DNA of 64,000 bases from Saccharicrinis sp963677345 (lineage in GTDB: Bacteria; Bacteroidota; Bacteroidia; Bacteroidales; Marinilabiliaceae). Both the position numbers and the translations under genes were made by a program. The stretch is taken from the NCBI GenBank assembly GCA_963677345.2, contig CAXXLC010000023.1:62001-126000 (forward strand), written 5' to 3'. The notes below the pieces were generated by a model that was given only the letters and a program-made list of their open reading frames with translations, ran no database searches and had not been told where the DNA came from. This document shows positions 8,788 to 18,670 of this stretch, piece by piece (positions within the stretch are counted from its first letter, which is position 1; each line of letters opens with the position of its first letter).

Positions 8788-10698
8788 ATGAACAAACTTG
8801 TTATCTCCTTATTTTTATTGATATCAATAAATACTTACTCTCAAAACAACCTGAATAACAATTCAAAAATTTTTAACAATGCTGTTTCTTTATCTGAAGC
8901 AGGGAATTGCACAAAAGCTGTTGCTCAATTTAAAAAAGTTGTAGAATCTGAACCTGATAATATTAATGCGCTTTACAATATAGGTTTTTGCTACTTAAAT
9001 ATTAACAACAAAGCAGACTCCGCTTCGGCATATTTTATAAAAACAATTGATAAATTAAATCCAGATCAATACTATTCTGAAATTGGCATTGATGCTTTTA
9101 TGTCACTTGCTAAATCATATCAGCTACAGTACAAATATCAGAAGAGTATAGAAACATACAATACGATAAATGGTTTTATTAATAAAAACGATACTACCTT
9201 AAATAAAGATATAACAAGACAGATTGAGATATGCAAAAACGGTATTGAACTGATGAAACATCCGGTAAAACTTGAGGTTCATAATCTTGGAGAAAATATC
9301 AATTCGAAATATGACGACCACAGCCCTTTAATTAATGCTGACGAATCAATGATGATTTTTACATCCAAAAGAAAATCCTCATACTCAACATTAATGGATG
9401 ATGGCCAATTTTCTGAGAAAGTATTTTTCAGCACAAAAGATTCAATATGGAATCAAAGTAAAATCTTAACATCCATAGTTAAAAAAAACAGTCACGAATC
9501 AGGAGTATGTTTATCAGCAGATGGAACAGAGCTATATATGCTTATCAGTAACATTGATGGTCAGAATTTATATGTGAGTTATTTTGATGGCGAAACATGG
9601 AGTGAACCATATAAATTACCCAATGGAATCAACAGTCGTTACAACGAAACTCATGCATCAATTAATAATGACAAATCTATTTTATTTTTCACAAGTGATA
9701 GAAAAGGCGGATATGGCGGATTAGATATTTACTCTGTAAGGAAACTTCCCAATGGAGAATGGGGAATCCCTCAAAACCTGGGAGATAAAATAAATACGCC
9801 ATATAACGAAGAAACACCTATGATTGGACTAGATAACAAAACCCTTTATTTTAGTTCTGAAGGACATAATTCCATGGGAGACTTTGATGTTTTCTATAGT
9901 AAGATGGAAGCTGACAGTACCTGGGCAACCCCTGTAAATATGGGCTACCCGATAAATACTCCTGATGACGATTTCTTTTTTGTTCCTACTGCCGCCGAAA
10001 ACAAAGCTTACCTGGCATCTTCAAGATTCAACCAAAACTATGGCGGATCAGACATCTACCTGATTGAATACGAAGAACCTTTTAAAAATAAATTAGCGGT
10101 AATCAGAGGTCAACTAAAAGGTGATAAAGATACAAACTGGGATAATGTTCGAATTGTAGTTAAAGAGGAGAGCACCAATACACTGGAAGGCGAATACAAA
10201 CCCAATCCCGAAACAGGTAAATATTTAATGATTCTGGAAACAGAAAAAAATTATAATATACAATTTGAAGGATTAGGTGTTACATCTAAAAACATTAAGT
10301 ACTCACTTAATTCAGATAACACATATATTAAAACATCTCATTCAATAAATATGGATGATGTTTGGTTAACAGTTACACCTATTAATCAAAATAAAAACAA
10401 CGTGTCAGACTTGCATAAAACAAACTATTCAACAGGTATAGATACAAATAAATATCCATATACAGTTCAGTTTATTACATTAAACAAAGCTATCGGCAAT
10501 CTTGAACAATTTTCAATTGACCTTAACAAAATTATTGTTTACAAGTGCAAAGACGGAAACTTCAGATACATATATGGGCAGTATCAAAACTTTAAAGATG
10601 CAAAAAATGCGAAAAAGGAAGTTGTTAAAAAAACAGGATACAACGATGCATTTGTAAGATATTTCTGGCAGTTGAATAAGATTAAAGTAGAAGAATAA
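8788..10698 (+). CDS. Exported TPR-PD40 protein with C-terminal SPOR-like domain (copy 2)
   Basis: 636 aa with a signal peptide (MNKLVISLFLLISINTYSQ). Same layout as the upstream gene: TPR region (residues 25-150), PD40 blades (MIFTSKRKSS, LFFTSDRKGGYGGLDIY, LYFSSEGHNSMGDFDVF, AYLASSRFNQNYGGSDIY) and an Ig-like regulatory domain (about 445-525). In addition, residues 545-636 resemble a SPOR domain (YPYTVQFITLNKAIGNLEQF, then FRYIYGQYQNFKDAKNAKKE), which in other proteins binds denuded septal peptidoglycan. This suggests a cell-wall-linked envelope role. The acetyltransferase gene begins 2 bp after its stop. Confidence 0.83.
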   Translation: MNKLVISLFLLISINTYSQNNLNNNSKIFNNAVSLSEAGNCTKAVAQFKKVVESEPDNINALYNIGFCYLNINNKADSASAYFIKTIDKLNPDQYYSEIGIDAFMSLAKSYQLQYKYQKSIETYNTINGFINKNDTTLNKDITRQIEICKNGIELMKHPVKLEVHNLGENINSKYDDHSPLINADESMMIFTSKRKSSYSTLMDDGQFSEKVFFSTKDSIWNQSKILTSIVKKNSHESGVCLSADGTELYMLISNIDGQNLYVSYFDGETWSEPYKLPNGINSRYNETHASINNDKSILFFTSDRKGGYGGLDIYSVRKLPNGEWGIPQNLGDKINTPYNEETPMIGLDNKTLYFSSEGHNSMGDFDVFYSKMEADSTWATPVNMGYPINTPDDDFFFVPTAAENKAYLASSRFNQNYGGSDIYLIEYEEPFKNKLAVIRGQLKGDKDTNWDNVRIVVKEESTNTLEGEYKPNPETGKYLMILETEKNYNIQFEGLGVTSKNIKYSLNSDNTYIKTSHSINMDDVWLTVTPINQNKNNVSDLHKTNYSTGIDTNKYPYTVQFITLNKAIGNLEQFSIDLNKIIVYKCKDGNFRYIYGQYQNFKDAKNAKKEVVKKTGYNDAFVRYFWQLNKIKVEE

Positions 10699-10700
10699 TA

Positions 10701-11216
10701 GTGGAATATAACGTAGCTTTAAGAGCAATTGAACCTGAAGATATTGATGTTTTATATCAGTGGGAAAATAATATGAAACTCTGGATCGTTTCGGATACAC
10801 AAAAACCATTTTCCCGTCACCAGCTAAAACAATATATTAAAGGAATTAACCTGGATATATACCAATCGAAAGAATTACGCTTAATGATTGAAACTGAAGA
10901 GGAAAGTCCTGTACTTGTGGGAATGATAGATTTATTTGATTTTGATCCATATCATAACAGAGCCGGTGTTGGAATCATGTTAAATAAAGAGTTCACAGGT
11001 AAAGGATATGCTTCGCAAGCCTTAGACTTATTTATCGATTATTGTTTTAACACTTTAGGCATCTTTCAATTGTATTGTTCAATTACAGAAAACAATGAAA
11101 AAAGTATTAAGTTATTTGAAAAACATGGATTTATCAAAACCGGAATCCGAAAAAAATGGAGAAAAATAGGACAAACTTACCACGATGAATTGTTTTATCA
11201 ATTAATCAACGAGTGA
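10701..11216 (+). CDS. GNAT-family N-acetyltransferase (RimJ/RimL/SpeG-like)
   Basis: 171 aa, the usual size. Starts at GTG 10701, two bases after the preceding stop. Pattern: LRAIEPEDIDVLYQWENN at the N-terminus, VLVGMIDLFDFDPYHNRAGVGI in the central sheet, then the acetyl-CoA loop region KEFTGKGYASQALDLFIDY and the NEKSIKLFEKHGFIKTG ending typical of RimL/SpeG proteins. Acceptor unknown (protein N-terminus, amino sugar or polyamine are possible). Its last 15 bp overlap the end of the convergent HsdR-N-like gene. Confidence 0.88.
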   Translation: MEYNVALRAIEPEDIDVLYQWENNMKLWIVSDTQKPFSRHQLKQYIKGINLDIYQSKELRLMIETEEESPVLVGMIDLFDFDPYHNRAGVGIMLNKEFTGKGYASQALDLFIDYCFNTLGIFQLYCSITENNEKSIKLFEKHGFIKTGIRKKWRKIGQTYHDELFYQLINE

Positions 11217-11677
11217 AAGATGCTTTTTTAATTGATTATAGGTTGGTATGTCTTCCAGGAAATTATAGTTTCTGCCATCCTTATCCAATAAAGCGCAATA
11301 ATGATTTAATCCATTAGTTACACAAATTAACCTTGTTTTTAACTGGATGTTATATCTTGCCACCTGATCAAATACCTGATTGGTTATTTTAATATGAGGA
11401 GCTTTGCATTCCACAACCAATACAGGCTTTTTTTGAGTGTTATAAGAAACAATATCTGCACGTTGAGACAGGCCATTTATTTTTTACTTTAGTCTCAATT
11501 GCTATTAACGAAGGCAGGAAATTCCTTTAAATGCACCAAATAGGAAATAAAATTTTGGCGAACCCATTCTTCCGGAGTAAGTTTAACCAACTTCTTTCGT
11601 ATGGTATCAAAAATCATTCTTTTACCATCTATTTCCCTGATTGTAAAACTATATTTGGGTAAATTAAGTTCCTGCAT
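11202..11677 (-). pseudogene. HsdR N-terminal-domain nuclease-like protein, two frameshifts
   Basis: About 158 codons from the ATG at 11677 (MQELNLPKYSF). The sequence needs at least two frame changes, near 11510 and 11470, to read through: KLTPEEWVRQNFISYLV, then SLIAIETKV, then GLSQRADIVSY, then PVLVVECKAP. The D..ECK pattern is a PD-(D/E)XK nuclease core like the HsdR N-terminal domain, and a stand-alone version of about 150 aa is common in Bacteroidota. The two indels compensate in phase and codon sense is otherwise preserved, so sequence error is more likely than true loss. Confidence 0.75.
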
Positions 11678-11691
11678 AATTAAAATTTGTA

Positions 11692-11699
11692 CAAATATA
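11692..11699 (-). promoter_or_regulatory. Candidate -7 box for the HsdR-N-like gene
   Basis: On the minus strand this reads TATATTTG, an exact TAnnTTTG match 14 bp before the ATG at 11677. The rest of the gap to 12014 is AT-rich, and I see no further gene in it. Confidence 0.4.
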
Positions 11700-12014
11700 C
11701 TCCAATTTATCCTAAATAGAATCTTGCAAAAATTTACCAACACTGAAACTTTTGTCTATTTTATTAAACTAGACGAGGCAAACTCTGTTAATCTATATTA
11801 AGGTTAAAACCTTTTTGTTATTTTTTATAAAATTTTTACACGAAAAAAATTATGTTCTTTAACAATTCAGAGAAATAATTAACCATGAAACAAGCCACGA
11901 GAATCGGTAGTTTGAAAAAGTCAAAGAATTCTCACACAATGCCTGTCCAGATTTATCGGTACGGATTACAAAATTGGCAAGTTCCATATAACCATTAAAA
12001 TAAAACACAATCAT

Positions 12015-12792
12015 ATGAAGACAAAAAAAGATATAGTAGACAATTGGCTTCCCAGATATACAGGAAGAAAACTTGAAGATTTTACATCTCATATTTTATT
12101 AACAAATTTCCAGCATTACATTGATTTATTTGCAGAATGGCACAATGTACCAATCGTAGGAGAAGATCATAACATGCCTAACGCAAGTGCTGATGGAATA
12201 ACAATCATTAATTTTGGTATGGGTAGTCCCTAACGCAGCAACTATAATGGATTTATTAAGCGCCATTCAACCCAAGGCTGTTTTTATTCCTTGGAAAATG
12301 TGGCGGTTTAAAGAAAAAAAAATCAATTGGGCGATTTAATAATCCCTATTGCAGCCATAAGAAACGAAGGGAACATCCGACGATTACCTTCCTGCTGAAG
12401 TTCCCGCTCTTCCTGCGTTTAGTTTACAAAGAGCTGTATCGACAACTATCAGGGATAATGCAAGAGATTATTGGACCGGCACTGTATTCACCACAAATAA
12501 AAGAGTTTGGGGAGTATGACGAACGCTTCAAACACTATCTTGAAAAGACGAGAGCAATGGCAATAGATATGGAAACAGCCACAATCTTCACTGTTGGTTT
12601 TGCAAACGAAATTCACAACCGGAGCTCTTTTACTGGTATCTGATCAGCCAATGATTTCGGCAGGAATAAAAACTGCAGAGAGCGACCAAAAAGTAACTAA
12701 AGAATACGTAAAACCAACATCTTCAGATTGGCATCGATTCATTAAAAGAAAATATTGAACGATGGAAAATCAGTAAAACATCTGCTGTTTGA
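12015..12792 (+). pseudogene. amn: AMP nucleosidase (short Bacteroidota form), multiple frameshifts
   Basis: The 778-bp span equals about 259 codons, the expected length for short AMP nucleosidases of the nucleoside-phosphorylase fold, which cleave AMP to adenine and ribose 5-phosphate. Visible pieces: MKTKKDIVDNWLPRYTG, then FGMGSP / NAATIMDLL, then GKCGGLK, then DYLPAEVPALP, then RAMAIDMETATIF with the purine-site MET motif, then GALLLVSDQPM. At least five 1-bp indels (for example near 12230, 12290, 12375, 12510, 12615) break the frame, mostly in short homopolymers. The protein sense is intact between breaks, pointing to sequencing error. Confidence 0.82.
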
Positions 12793-12834
12793 TAATTAGT
12801 GATTAATTGTAATTTTGCAGCAAAGCAATAAAAT

Positions 12835-13848
12835 ATGAACGAGTTTCAACAAATAATGGCGAGTCTAAAAAACCGCCAATTTAAACCCATCTATTTTTTT
12901 AATGGGTGAAGAAACCTATTACATTGATGAAATCACAAATTACATTGTCGACAATGTTTTAACAGAAGAAGAAAAGGGTTTTAATCAAACCATTTTCTAT
13001 GGTAAAGATGTGGATGCTGCCACAGTTGTGATGGCTGCGCGTCGTTTATCCAATGATGGCTCAACACCAGGTTATTGTAGTAAAAGAAGCTCAATATTTA
13101 GATAAAAATTGAAGAGCTTCAACACTATGCCACAGCTCCATTAACATCTACCATCCTTGTTGTTAACTATAAATATAAAACACTTGACAAAAGAAAGAAA
13201 CTCGCCACTATTCTAAAGAAAGACAATTGCATCTTTGAATTTAAAAAAACTTTACGACAACCAGATCTCGGCAATGGATTACAGGTTATCTTAAAGGCTT
13301 AGGGATGACGATTGACCTGAAAGCCAGCGCACTTCTTGGTGATTCATTAGGCACAGATCTTTCTAAAATAGTTAAGGAACTTGATAAGCTTCAGGTTGCC
13401 ATTGGCAAAGAAGTGAATCATATTACTCCTGAGCATATTGAAAAAAAACATCGGTCTGAGCAAAGATTATAATAGTTTTGAGCTACAAAAGGCAATCATC
13501 AACAAGGATGTTTTAAAGGCAAACAAGATTATAAAAGTATTCTCAAAAAACCCCAAAGAGCACCCAATCCAAGCCATCATTACAGTTCTGTTTAACTACT
13601 TTTCAAAACTAATGGTTTATTATTACCTTCCTGATAAAGGAAAAGCCAATGTTGCAAAAGAATTAGGTATTAATCCTTTTTTTCGTTCAGGATTACACCT
13701 TAGGAGCACGAAATTATTCGGCTCGTAAAGTTGTTGCAATCATATCTATTCTCAGAGACTATGATATGAAAAGCAAAGGTTTTAATAACGTATCGGCAGA
13801 TATGGGGTGATCTTTTAAAAGAAATGATCTTTAAAAATCATGCACTAA
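12835..13848 (+). pseudogene. holA: DNA polymerase III delta subunit (clamp loader), frameshifted in this sequence
   Basis: The 1014-bp span (about 338 codons) fits HolA. It starts MNEFQQIMASLKNRQFKPIYFF; an extra base in the T/A run near 12900 shifts the frame, after which GEETYYIDEITNYIV, VVKEAQYLD, LDKRKKLATILKK, ITPEHIEKNIGLSKDYNSFELQ and LGARNYSARKVV follow in different frames. The end reads GDLLKEMIFK then, after removing one A, IMH and TAA at 13848. HolA loads the sliding clamp and is essential, so at least five indels in a living cell are implausible. Confidence 0.82.
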
Positions 13849-13882
13849 CTATTATAGTTGAAAGCCGTATACATAGTGCAAA

Positions 13883-13910
13883 AGACTGAAGACTGAGAAC
13901 TGAAGACCAG
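13883..13910 (+). repeat. Short heptanucleotide tandem array
   Basis: Four 7-bp units in a row (AGACTGA, AGACTGA, GAACTGA, AGACCAG) between holA and the rhomboid gene. Small member of the heptad-array family that is more prominent at 29.8-36.7 kb. Confidence 0.6.
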
Positions 13911-13948
13911 AATCTGAAATTATCTAATTTAAAATACAATCAATTAAC

Positions 13949-14565
13949 ATGAATATTTTAATAATACTAATTGGTGCAATTGTAATATTTAGTGTTATGG
14001 CGTTTAGCCAAACCACGCTGTTATATCGCTATCAATTTAATGCTTATCAAATCATACATCGCAAACAATATATTCGTTTAATTTCTCATGGGTTTTTACA
14101 TGGAAGCTGGACACATCTATTGGTAAATATGTTTGTTCTCTATTCATTTGGGAGAGCTGTTATTTTATCACTTTAATTACGCTTTTCCCGGCAGAGGAGT
14201 AGTTATGTTTTTACTACTGTTTTTTTCTTCTCTGGTGTTTTCGAGTCTTTACTCATTATTCAGAGAAAAAGACAATCCTCATTATAATGCCATAGGAGCT
14301 TCCGGAGCAGTATCTGCAGTAGTTTTTACTTCCATATTTTTTAGTCCCTACAGTATGCTATACCTGTTTATGGCGATTCCTGTTCCCGGTATTGTATTTG
14401 GAGTTGGGTATTTGATTTACTCCAGAGTAATGGCTCAAAAAAAACGTTGATAACATTGGTCATGATGCCCACTTTTGGGGTGCTGTTTTTGGTTTCATTT
14501 TTCCTATGCTCTATAAACCATCTTTATTTATCGACTTTATTCACGAATTGATCCCATTTTTATAA
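13949..14565 (+). pseudogene. Rhomboid-family intramembrane serine protease, frameshifted
   Basis: The 617-bp span equals about 205 codons. Starts MNILIILIGAIVIFSVMAFSQ, with LISHGFLHGSWTHLLVNMFVLYSFG (loop 1 and helix 2, including the HLLxN motif), then IGASGAVSAVVF with the GxSG catalytic serine, then, after a frame change near 14448, NIGHDAHFWGAVFGF with the catalytic histidine. Breaks lie near 14160 and 14445. All catalytic residues survive, so the gene is probably intact in the organism. It would cleave membrane proteins within the inner membrane. Confidence 0.8.
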
Positions 14566-14574
14566 AATTCAACC

Positions 14575-15070
14575 ATGACTAAAGCAGTTTTTATTGACAG
14601 AGATGGTGTTATCAATAGCGATGAAGGTCATTACTACGTATATAAAGTTAATGACTTTGTTTTCAATCCTCATGTGGCAGAATCCCTTTCTTTATTAAAA
14701 AAAAATGGTTTTCTGCTAATTATGATTACAAACCAGGGAGGGGTTGCCAAAGGAGAATACACCGAACACGACATTATTCAGGTACACGATTATATGCAGG
14801 CTCAACTTAGTAAACACAATGCTGCATTTGATGCCATATACTACTGCCCGCACCATAATGCCGTTTCAGAATGTGATTGCAGAAAACCAAAACCAGGAAT
14901 GATTCTAAACGCTGTTAAAGATTATAACATAGATCTTAACTGCTCCTTTTTAATTGGAGATTCAGAAAGAGATATTGAAGCTGGGAACGCTGCTGGTATA
15001 AAAAACTTGTTTTAAGGTTAAAAAAAACACTTCAATTTACCATATTGCAAAACAAATTATTGAGTTATAA
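14575..15070 (+). pseudogene. gmhB: D-glycero-D-manno-heptose 1,7-bisphosphate phosphatase-like HAD protein, one frameshift near the end
   Basis: Starts MTKAVFIDRDGVINSDEGHY with HAD nucleophile Asp8 and acid Asp10, MITNQGGVAKG (motif II), a zinc site of C91, H93, C100 and C102 (YYCPHHNAVSECDC) followed by RKPKPGM, and FLIGDSERDIEAGNAAG (motif IV). This is the GmhB/histidinol-phosphatase branch, used for heptose in LPS. An extra T near 15009 ends the first frame after KNLF. Reading past it gives FKVKKNTSIYHIAKQIIEL and a stop at 15070, the expected total of about 165 residues. Probably a sequence error. Confidence 0.82.
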
Positions 15071-15075
15071 TCACC

Positions 15076-15927
15076 ATGGATACTTTTGTAAATTTTAACG
15101 GAAAGACATTTCCTTCATATCAGGTACCTATAGGATTTAACAACAGGGCTTTTAAATATGGAGATTCATTTTTTGAAACCATAAGAACCAACGGACAACT
15201 CCCCCTTTCTTTTGATCTTCATTATAAAAGAATCAGAAAAGCAATGATTAGTCTTAAACTGGATTTAGCATCAATACCTTCCGAACATGAATTACAAGGT
15301 ATGATTGTAAAGTTGATTCAAAAGAACAAAATATTTGACGATTGCAGGGTTAGAATTGAATTCTTCAGATCGGGCGAAGGATTATATACCCCGATAGAGA
15401 ATAAGGCAGATTTCCTAATTGAAATTTCAAAATTAAACAATTCTGGATTTGTACTAAATACAAAAGGATTATTAGTGTCAGTATATTCAGAGATAAAAAA
15501 GAGCTATAGTCCGGTTTCTTATTTTAAATGTGGCAATTCTATTCATTATGTTTTGGCTGCTTTGAATAAAAAAGAAGAAAATGTTGATGATTGTCTTTTA
15601 ATTAACGCTGAAAATAAAATAATTGAAGCCTCCAGTTCTAATTTATTTTGGATAAAAGCCAACACTGTTTATTCAGCATCGGTATTTTGCGGATGCGTTG
15701 ATGGAGTAATGAGACAAACTGTGATTAACCTTATCCGACAAAATAAACAGTTAAAATTTGAAGAATGCAGCGGGGCTTCTGAAGATGATTTATTAAATGC
15801 TGATGAAATATTTATTACCAACGCCATTCAAGGCATACAATGGGTTGTAGGATTTAAAGAAAGACGTTATTTCAATTATAAAACAAAAGAGCTATTTAAT
15901 CTCTTAAACAGCTCTGTTTTTCATTAA
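15076..15927 (+). CDS. Aminotransferase class IV (aminodeoxychorismate lyase / branched-chain type)
   Basis: 283 aa, intact. Fold-type IV PLP enzyme: FNNRAFKYGDSFFETIRTNG (residues 21-40), LHYKRIRKAM with the phosphate-binding Arg, the probable PLP lysine K151 in YFKCGN, IIEASSSNLFWIK (the E.SSSN motif) and VDGVMRQTVINLI. Either PabC (folate branch, 4-amino-4-deoxychorismate to p-aminobenzoate) or a D-/branched-chain aminotransferase. The short length and weak N-terminal match favour PabC-like, but this is not decisive. Its stop is one base from the convergent apbE stop. Confidence 0.8.
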   Translation: MDTFVNFNGKTFPSYQVPIGFNNRAFKYGDSFFETIRTNGQLPLSFDLHYKRIRKAMISLKLDLASIPSEHELQGMIVKLIQKNKIFDDCRVRIEFFRSGEGLYTPIENKADFLIEISKLNNSGFVLNTKGLLVSVYSEIKKSYSPVSYFKCGNSIHYVLAALNKKEENVDDCLLINAENKIIEASSSNLFWIKANTVYSASVFCGCVDGVMRQTVINLIRQNKQLKFEECSGASEDDLLNADEIFITNAIQGIQWVVGFKERRYFNYKTKELFNLLNSSVFH

Positions 15928-15928
15928 C

Positions 15929-16930
15929 TTACTCTACAATTAAGCTTTTAAATCCATCGGTATATTCCACCTGATTATTCCCCTGCTCATCAACATAAAT
16001 AAAATATCCCTCTACACCGGCCAAACTATTTATCACCTGCATACTTTTATTCAATCCCATAACCATACAGGCGGTTGCATACGCATCAGCAACCATACAT
16101 TGGGGAGCAATTATTGAAGCGCTTAACAAGGAATGTTGCACCGGATATCCGGTTTTTGGATCAATTGTATGGGCGTATTTTTTACCTTCTTTAATATAGA
16201 AATTACGATAGTTTCCACTGGTTGCCAAGCCAACATCTGAAAGCGATAAAACATCCTGGATTTCTCTGTTTGCAGCAGCTTTATCATCTATAGGTTTATC
16301 TATCCCAACCCGCCAGGCTATTCCTTTATTATTAACTCCATTTACACGAATTTCACCCCCTATTTCAACCATATAGTTTTTTATACCCTGAGAAGCTAAA
16401 TAATCTGCAACAACATCTACTCCATATCCTTTCGCAATGGCACTGGCGTCAATCATAATAGCAGGTTTTTCTTTTGAAAGAAAATTTCCATTCAAGTGAA
16501 GTTTATCCATTCCAACATTTAAAAGCAAAGTATCAATTAAAGCATTTGTAATACTATCTTTCTTCTTAAATCCAAATCCCCAGGCATTAACCAAAGGGCC
16601 CACAGTCATATCAAAAGCTCCCCCTGTATTTTTATTAACCTCAACAGCCGACAGATAAACATACTTCACCAAAGAATCAACCGTGAATCCCTTTTCACTA
16701 TAGTTAAACTTACTAATTGTAGAAGTGTCTTTAAATGTTGATAAAGCCCAATCGACTTTATCCAGTTCTTTAGTAACTCCGAAACTGATAGAATCGTCCT
16801 CAATTACAGGTTGATAAATGATATGGTAGAATGTACCAAATATCATCCCTTGCATTTTAATATAATCCTGATTTTGAGGTTTACAAGAAATGAGTAATAC
16901 CAAACAGAAAGAAAATAATAACTTATACAT
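15929..16930 (-). CDS. apbE: FAD:protein FMN transferase (ApbE), lipoprotein
   Basis: 333 aa from the ATG at 16930, chosen because it begins the lipoprotein signal MYKLLFSFCLVLLISC (lipobox LISC, Cys16). ApbE features follow: GMIFGTFYHIIY, FDMTVGPLVNAWGFG, DASAIAKGYGVDVVADYL, YMVEIGGEIRVNG, the Gly-rich core GLATSGNYRNFY, HTIDPKTGYPVQHSLLSASI with the Mg site, and ADAYATACMVMG. It moves FMN from FAD to Thr/Ser of periplasm-facing flavoproteins. The likely clients are NqrB and NqrC, encoded 8-10 kb away; this link is inference from known Nqr biology. Confidence 0.95.
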   Translation of the reverse strand: MYKLLFSFCLVLLISCKPQNQDYIKMQGMIFGTFYHIIYQPVIEDDSISFGVTKELDKVDWALSTFKDTSTISKFNYSEKGFTVDSLVKYVYLSAVEVNKNTGGAFDMTVGPLVNAWGFGFKKKDSITNALIDTLLLNVGMDKLHLNGNFLSKEKPAIMIDASAIAKGYGVDVVADYLASQGIKNYMVEIGGEIRVNGVNNKGIAWRVGIDKPIDDKAAANREIQDVLSLSDVGLATSGNYRNFYIKEGKKYAHTIDPKTGYPVQHSLLSASIIAPQCMVADAYATACMVMGLNKSMQVINSLAGVEGYFIYVDEQGNNQVEYTDGFKSLIVE

Positions 16931-16996
16931 ATTAAAGCTTGTTAGAAAGCGCAAATGTAATATAAATTTTCAATCCATAGATTCTATTATTACACA

Positions 16997-18161
16997 TTAG
17001 GAGACAAGTATTTTCTTAACTATTTTACGATTCCCATAATGAATAGCAAAAATATAGATACCATTTTCAATTCCACTTAAAGAAATAATTGTGCTATCTA
17101 TTGATTTTTGCATTACCATTATTCCTGTTAAATTATAAAGACGATAAAAAGCATTATTGACCAAATCCTCATCTAATAAAATAATAATATTGTCTTCTGA
17201 ATCGAAATAAAAAAACTCAGAATTTGAATCCTGTTCTTTATCAATTGGTATTTCTTTTCCATCCCATCCTGCCAATCGAGCCAAGATATACCACATGGCA
17301 TAAGCTTTTCTATTTGCAGTTATATGTTGTGTATTATGTGCGCCATAGGTAACACTTCCTCCTGGGGCATTTTTATTTTCGTAATAGCCATTCCCAATTG
17401 TATTTCTATTCTGATAATCCAGGTAAAATTTCCCTGTTCCTCCATACAATGCTGAATTGCCATCATCACCGGAGTCTAACCAATAATTATCATTCATACA
17501 ATGGGTATCAATACTATAATAATCCAGACAATAATACCCTTTAGCATTACAATATTCTGTAATTAAATTAGCCTGATCTTTGGGTTTGCCTTTTCCTATA
17601 TTGTTATTATAGTTAGCATGACCTGTCATGAAGATAAAATTCACCGGAATTTCACGTTGCTCTTCACCTGTTCCTACCTTAGAGCCCACCTTCTCCATAT
17701 TCATTGATTAATGTTTGCATACCGGGTAGATAATTAGTAGCTACATCATGCCCTGCAATATTACACCACGACCACATTACAATATTAATTTGAGCATTTT
17801 CAGGATCATCAAGATAATCACGGGTTCTTTGAATAAAAGCTGTTTCCCCTGTGCTTAAATCATAACCATAAATATCATGAAATTCGAGTTTATTTGCTGT
17901 AGGGTTATTATTTGTTATTGCAAATAATTCATCATCCCCCGGCTTATAATCCTGCAGCCCACACAGTCCGTAATACACATGAGTACCGTGAGAAGTATGC
18001 CAGTACGCTATATTAAACTGGTTACGAGCCTTATCAATATATGTTTGAGGAATAGATCTTAAGACAGATTCTTTAGCAATAGTATAATCAGCAATAAACG
18101 TCTGTGAACGCCCCATTAAAAAGGCTGAGCAAAAAATGCAAAATGCAGCAAATTGTTTCAT
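16997..18161 (-). pseudogene. T9SS-exported SGNH-like protein, one frameshift
   Basis: Start at 18161 gives a signal peptide (MKQFAAFCIFCSAFLMGRSQ). About 388 codons in two frames joined near 17690, where an extra G in a GGG run turns GEGGSKVG into GEGGL-stop. Visible: IAYWHTSHGTHVYYGL near residue 50, NIVMWSWCNIAGHD, then VNFIFMTGHANYNNN and CLDYYSIDTHCMND. The end (YRLYNLTGIMVMQKS...GIYIFAIHYGNRKIVKKILV) is a T9SS type A sorting domain. The spaced WSWC and MTGH blocks recall SGNH-fold secreted proteins, but the catalytic set is not certain. The frameshift is likely a sequence error. Confidence 0.72.
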
Positions 18162-18232
18162 GATGTTGTGTTTTGTGTTGATTATCAAATTTACTTCATA
18201 ATTGAGCAAAACACAAGTCTCTTTTGACCAAC

Positions 18233-18260
18233 AAAAAAGCCATCTAAAAAGATGGCTTTA
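18233..18260 (-). terminator. Rho-independent terminator of the AsmA/DsbA/lipoprotein operon
   Basis: Minus strand reads a GCCATCT / AGATGGC stem with a TTTT loop, followed by TTTTTT. It lies about 20 bp after the lipoprotein stop and before the SGNH-like gene start. Confidence 0.85.
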
Positions 18261-18281
18261 TAATATACTGTATTTTTGAAT

Positions 18282-18659
18282 CTAATTACATCCTGCAGCA
18301 GCTCTGGCTTCTGCAATAACTTTTAATGACATTGATTTAAAGGCAATGTAAGCAGGCGAATTAAGATTCACAGATGATTCTCCATTAAGACATCCTAAAT
18401 AATTATAAACCTCATTATAGGCATCATCACAATCATCTCCATCGCAAATAAAATTATTAGATTCTCCATTTTCATCATTCACTACCAAATATGAATTTTC
18501 TCCGTCACTACAAAAACTAACAGATGAAACATCACAAGTTTCAGGACTTGTATTTGGTATAAAATCACAAGTTTCATCACTATCATCATCCGAACAAGAA
18601 GTAGTGATAAACATAAACATCACCGCTAATGCTAGTGGTAAAAAAACAAACTTTTTCAT
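18282..18659 (-). CDS. Small Cys- and Asp-rich lipoprotein
   Basis: 125 aa. Lipoprotein signal MKKFVFLPLALAVMFMFITTSC (lipobox TTSC, Cys22) followed by SDDDSDE, an Asp-rich flank typical of Bacteroidota surface-exposed lipoproteins. The mature part has seven more cysteines, very high for its size, and acidic patches (CDGDDCDDAY), then a helical C-terminus ending AAAGCN. No family recognised. It starts 11 bp after the DsbA-like gene stop, so the disulfide-forming protein may act on it (inference). A strong terminator follows. Confidence 0.75.
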   Translation of the reverse strand: MKKFVFLPLALAVMFMFITTSCSDDDSDETCDFIPNTSPETCDVSSVSFCSDGENSYLVVNDENGESNNFICDGDDCDDAYNEVYNYLGCLNGESSVNLNSPAYIAFKSMSLKVIAEARAAAGCN

Positions 18660-18670
18660 AAGTACAAATA

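Noticed and set aside
8670..8858. 62-codon frame between the two TPR-PD40 genes
   Set aside because: Overlaps the end of one gene and the signal peptide of the next; hydrophobic only because it is AT-rich.
11884..11997. A 37-codon reading frame starting MKQATRIGSLKKSKN before the AMP nucleosidase gene
   Set aside because: Too short, no homology recognised, and the region has unreliable sequence.
12015..14565. Phase-variable or decaying gene cluster
   Set aside because: Too many independent single-base breaks in conserved, partly essential genes; sequence error explains it better.
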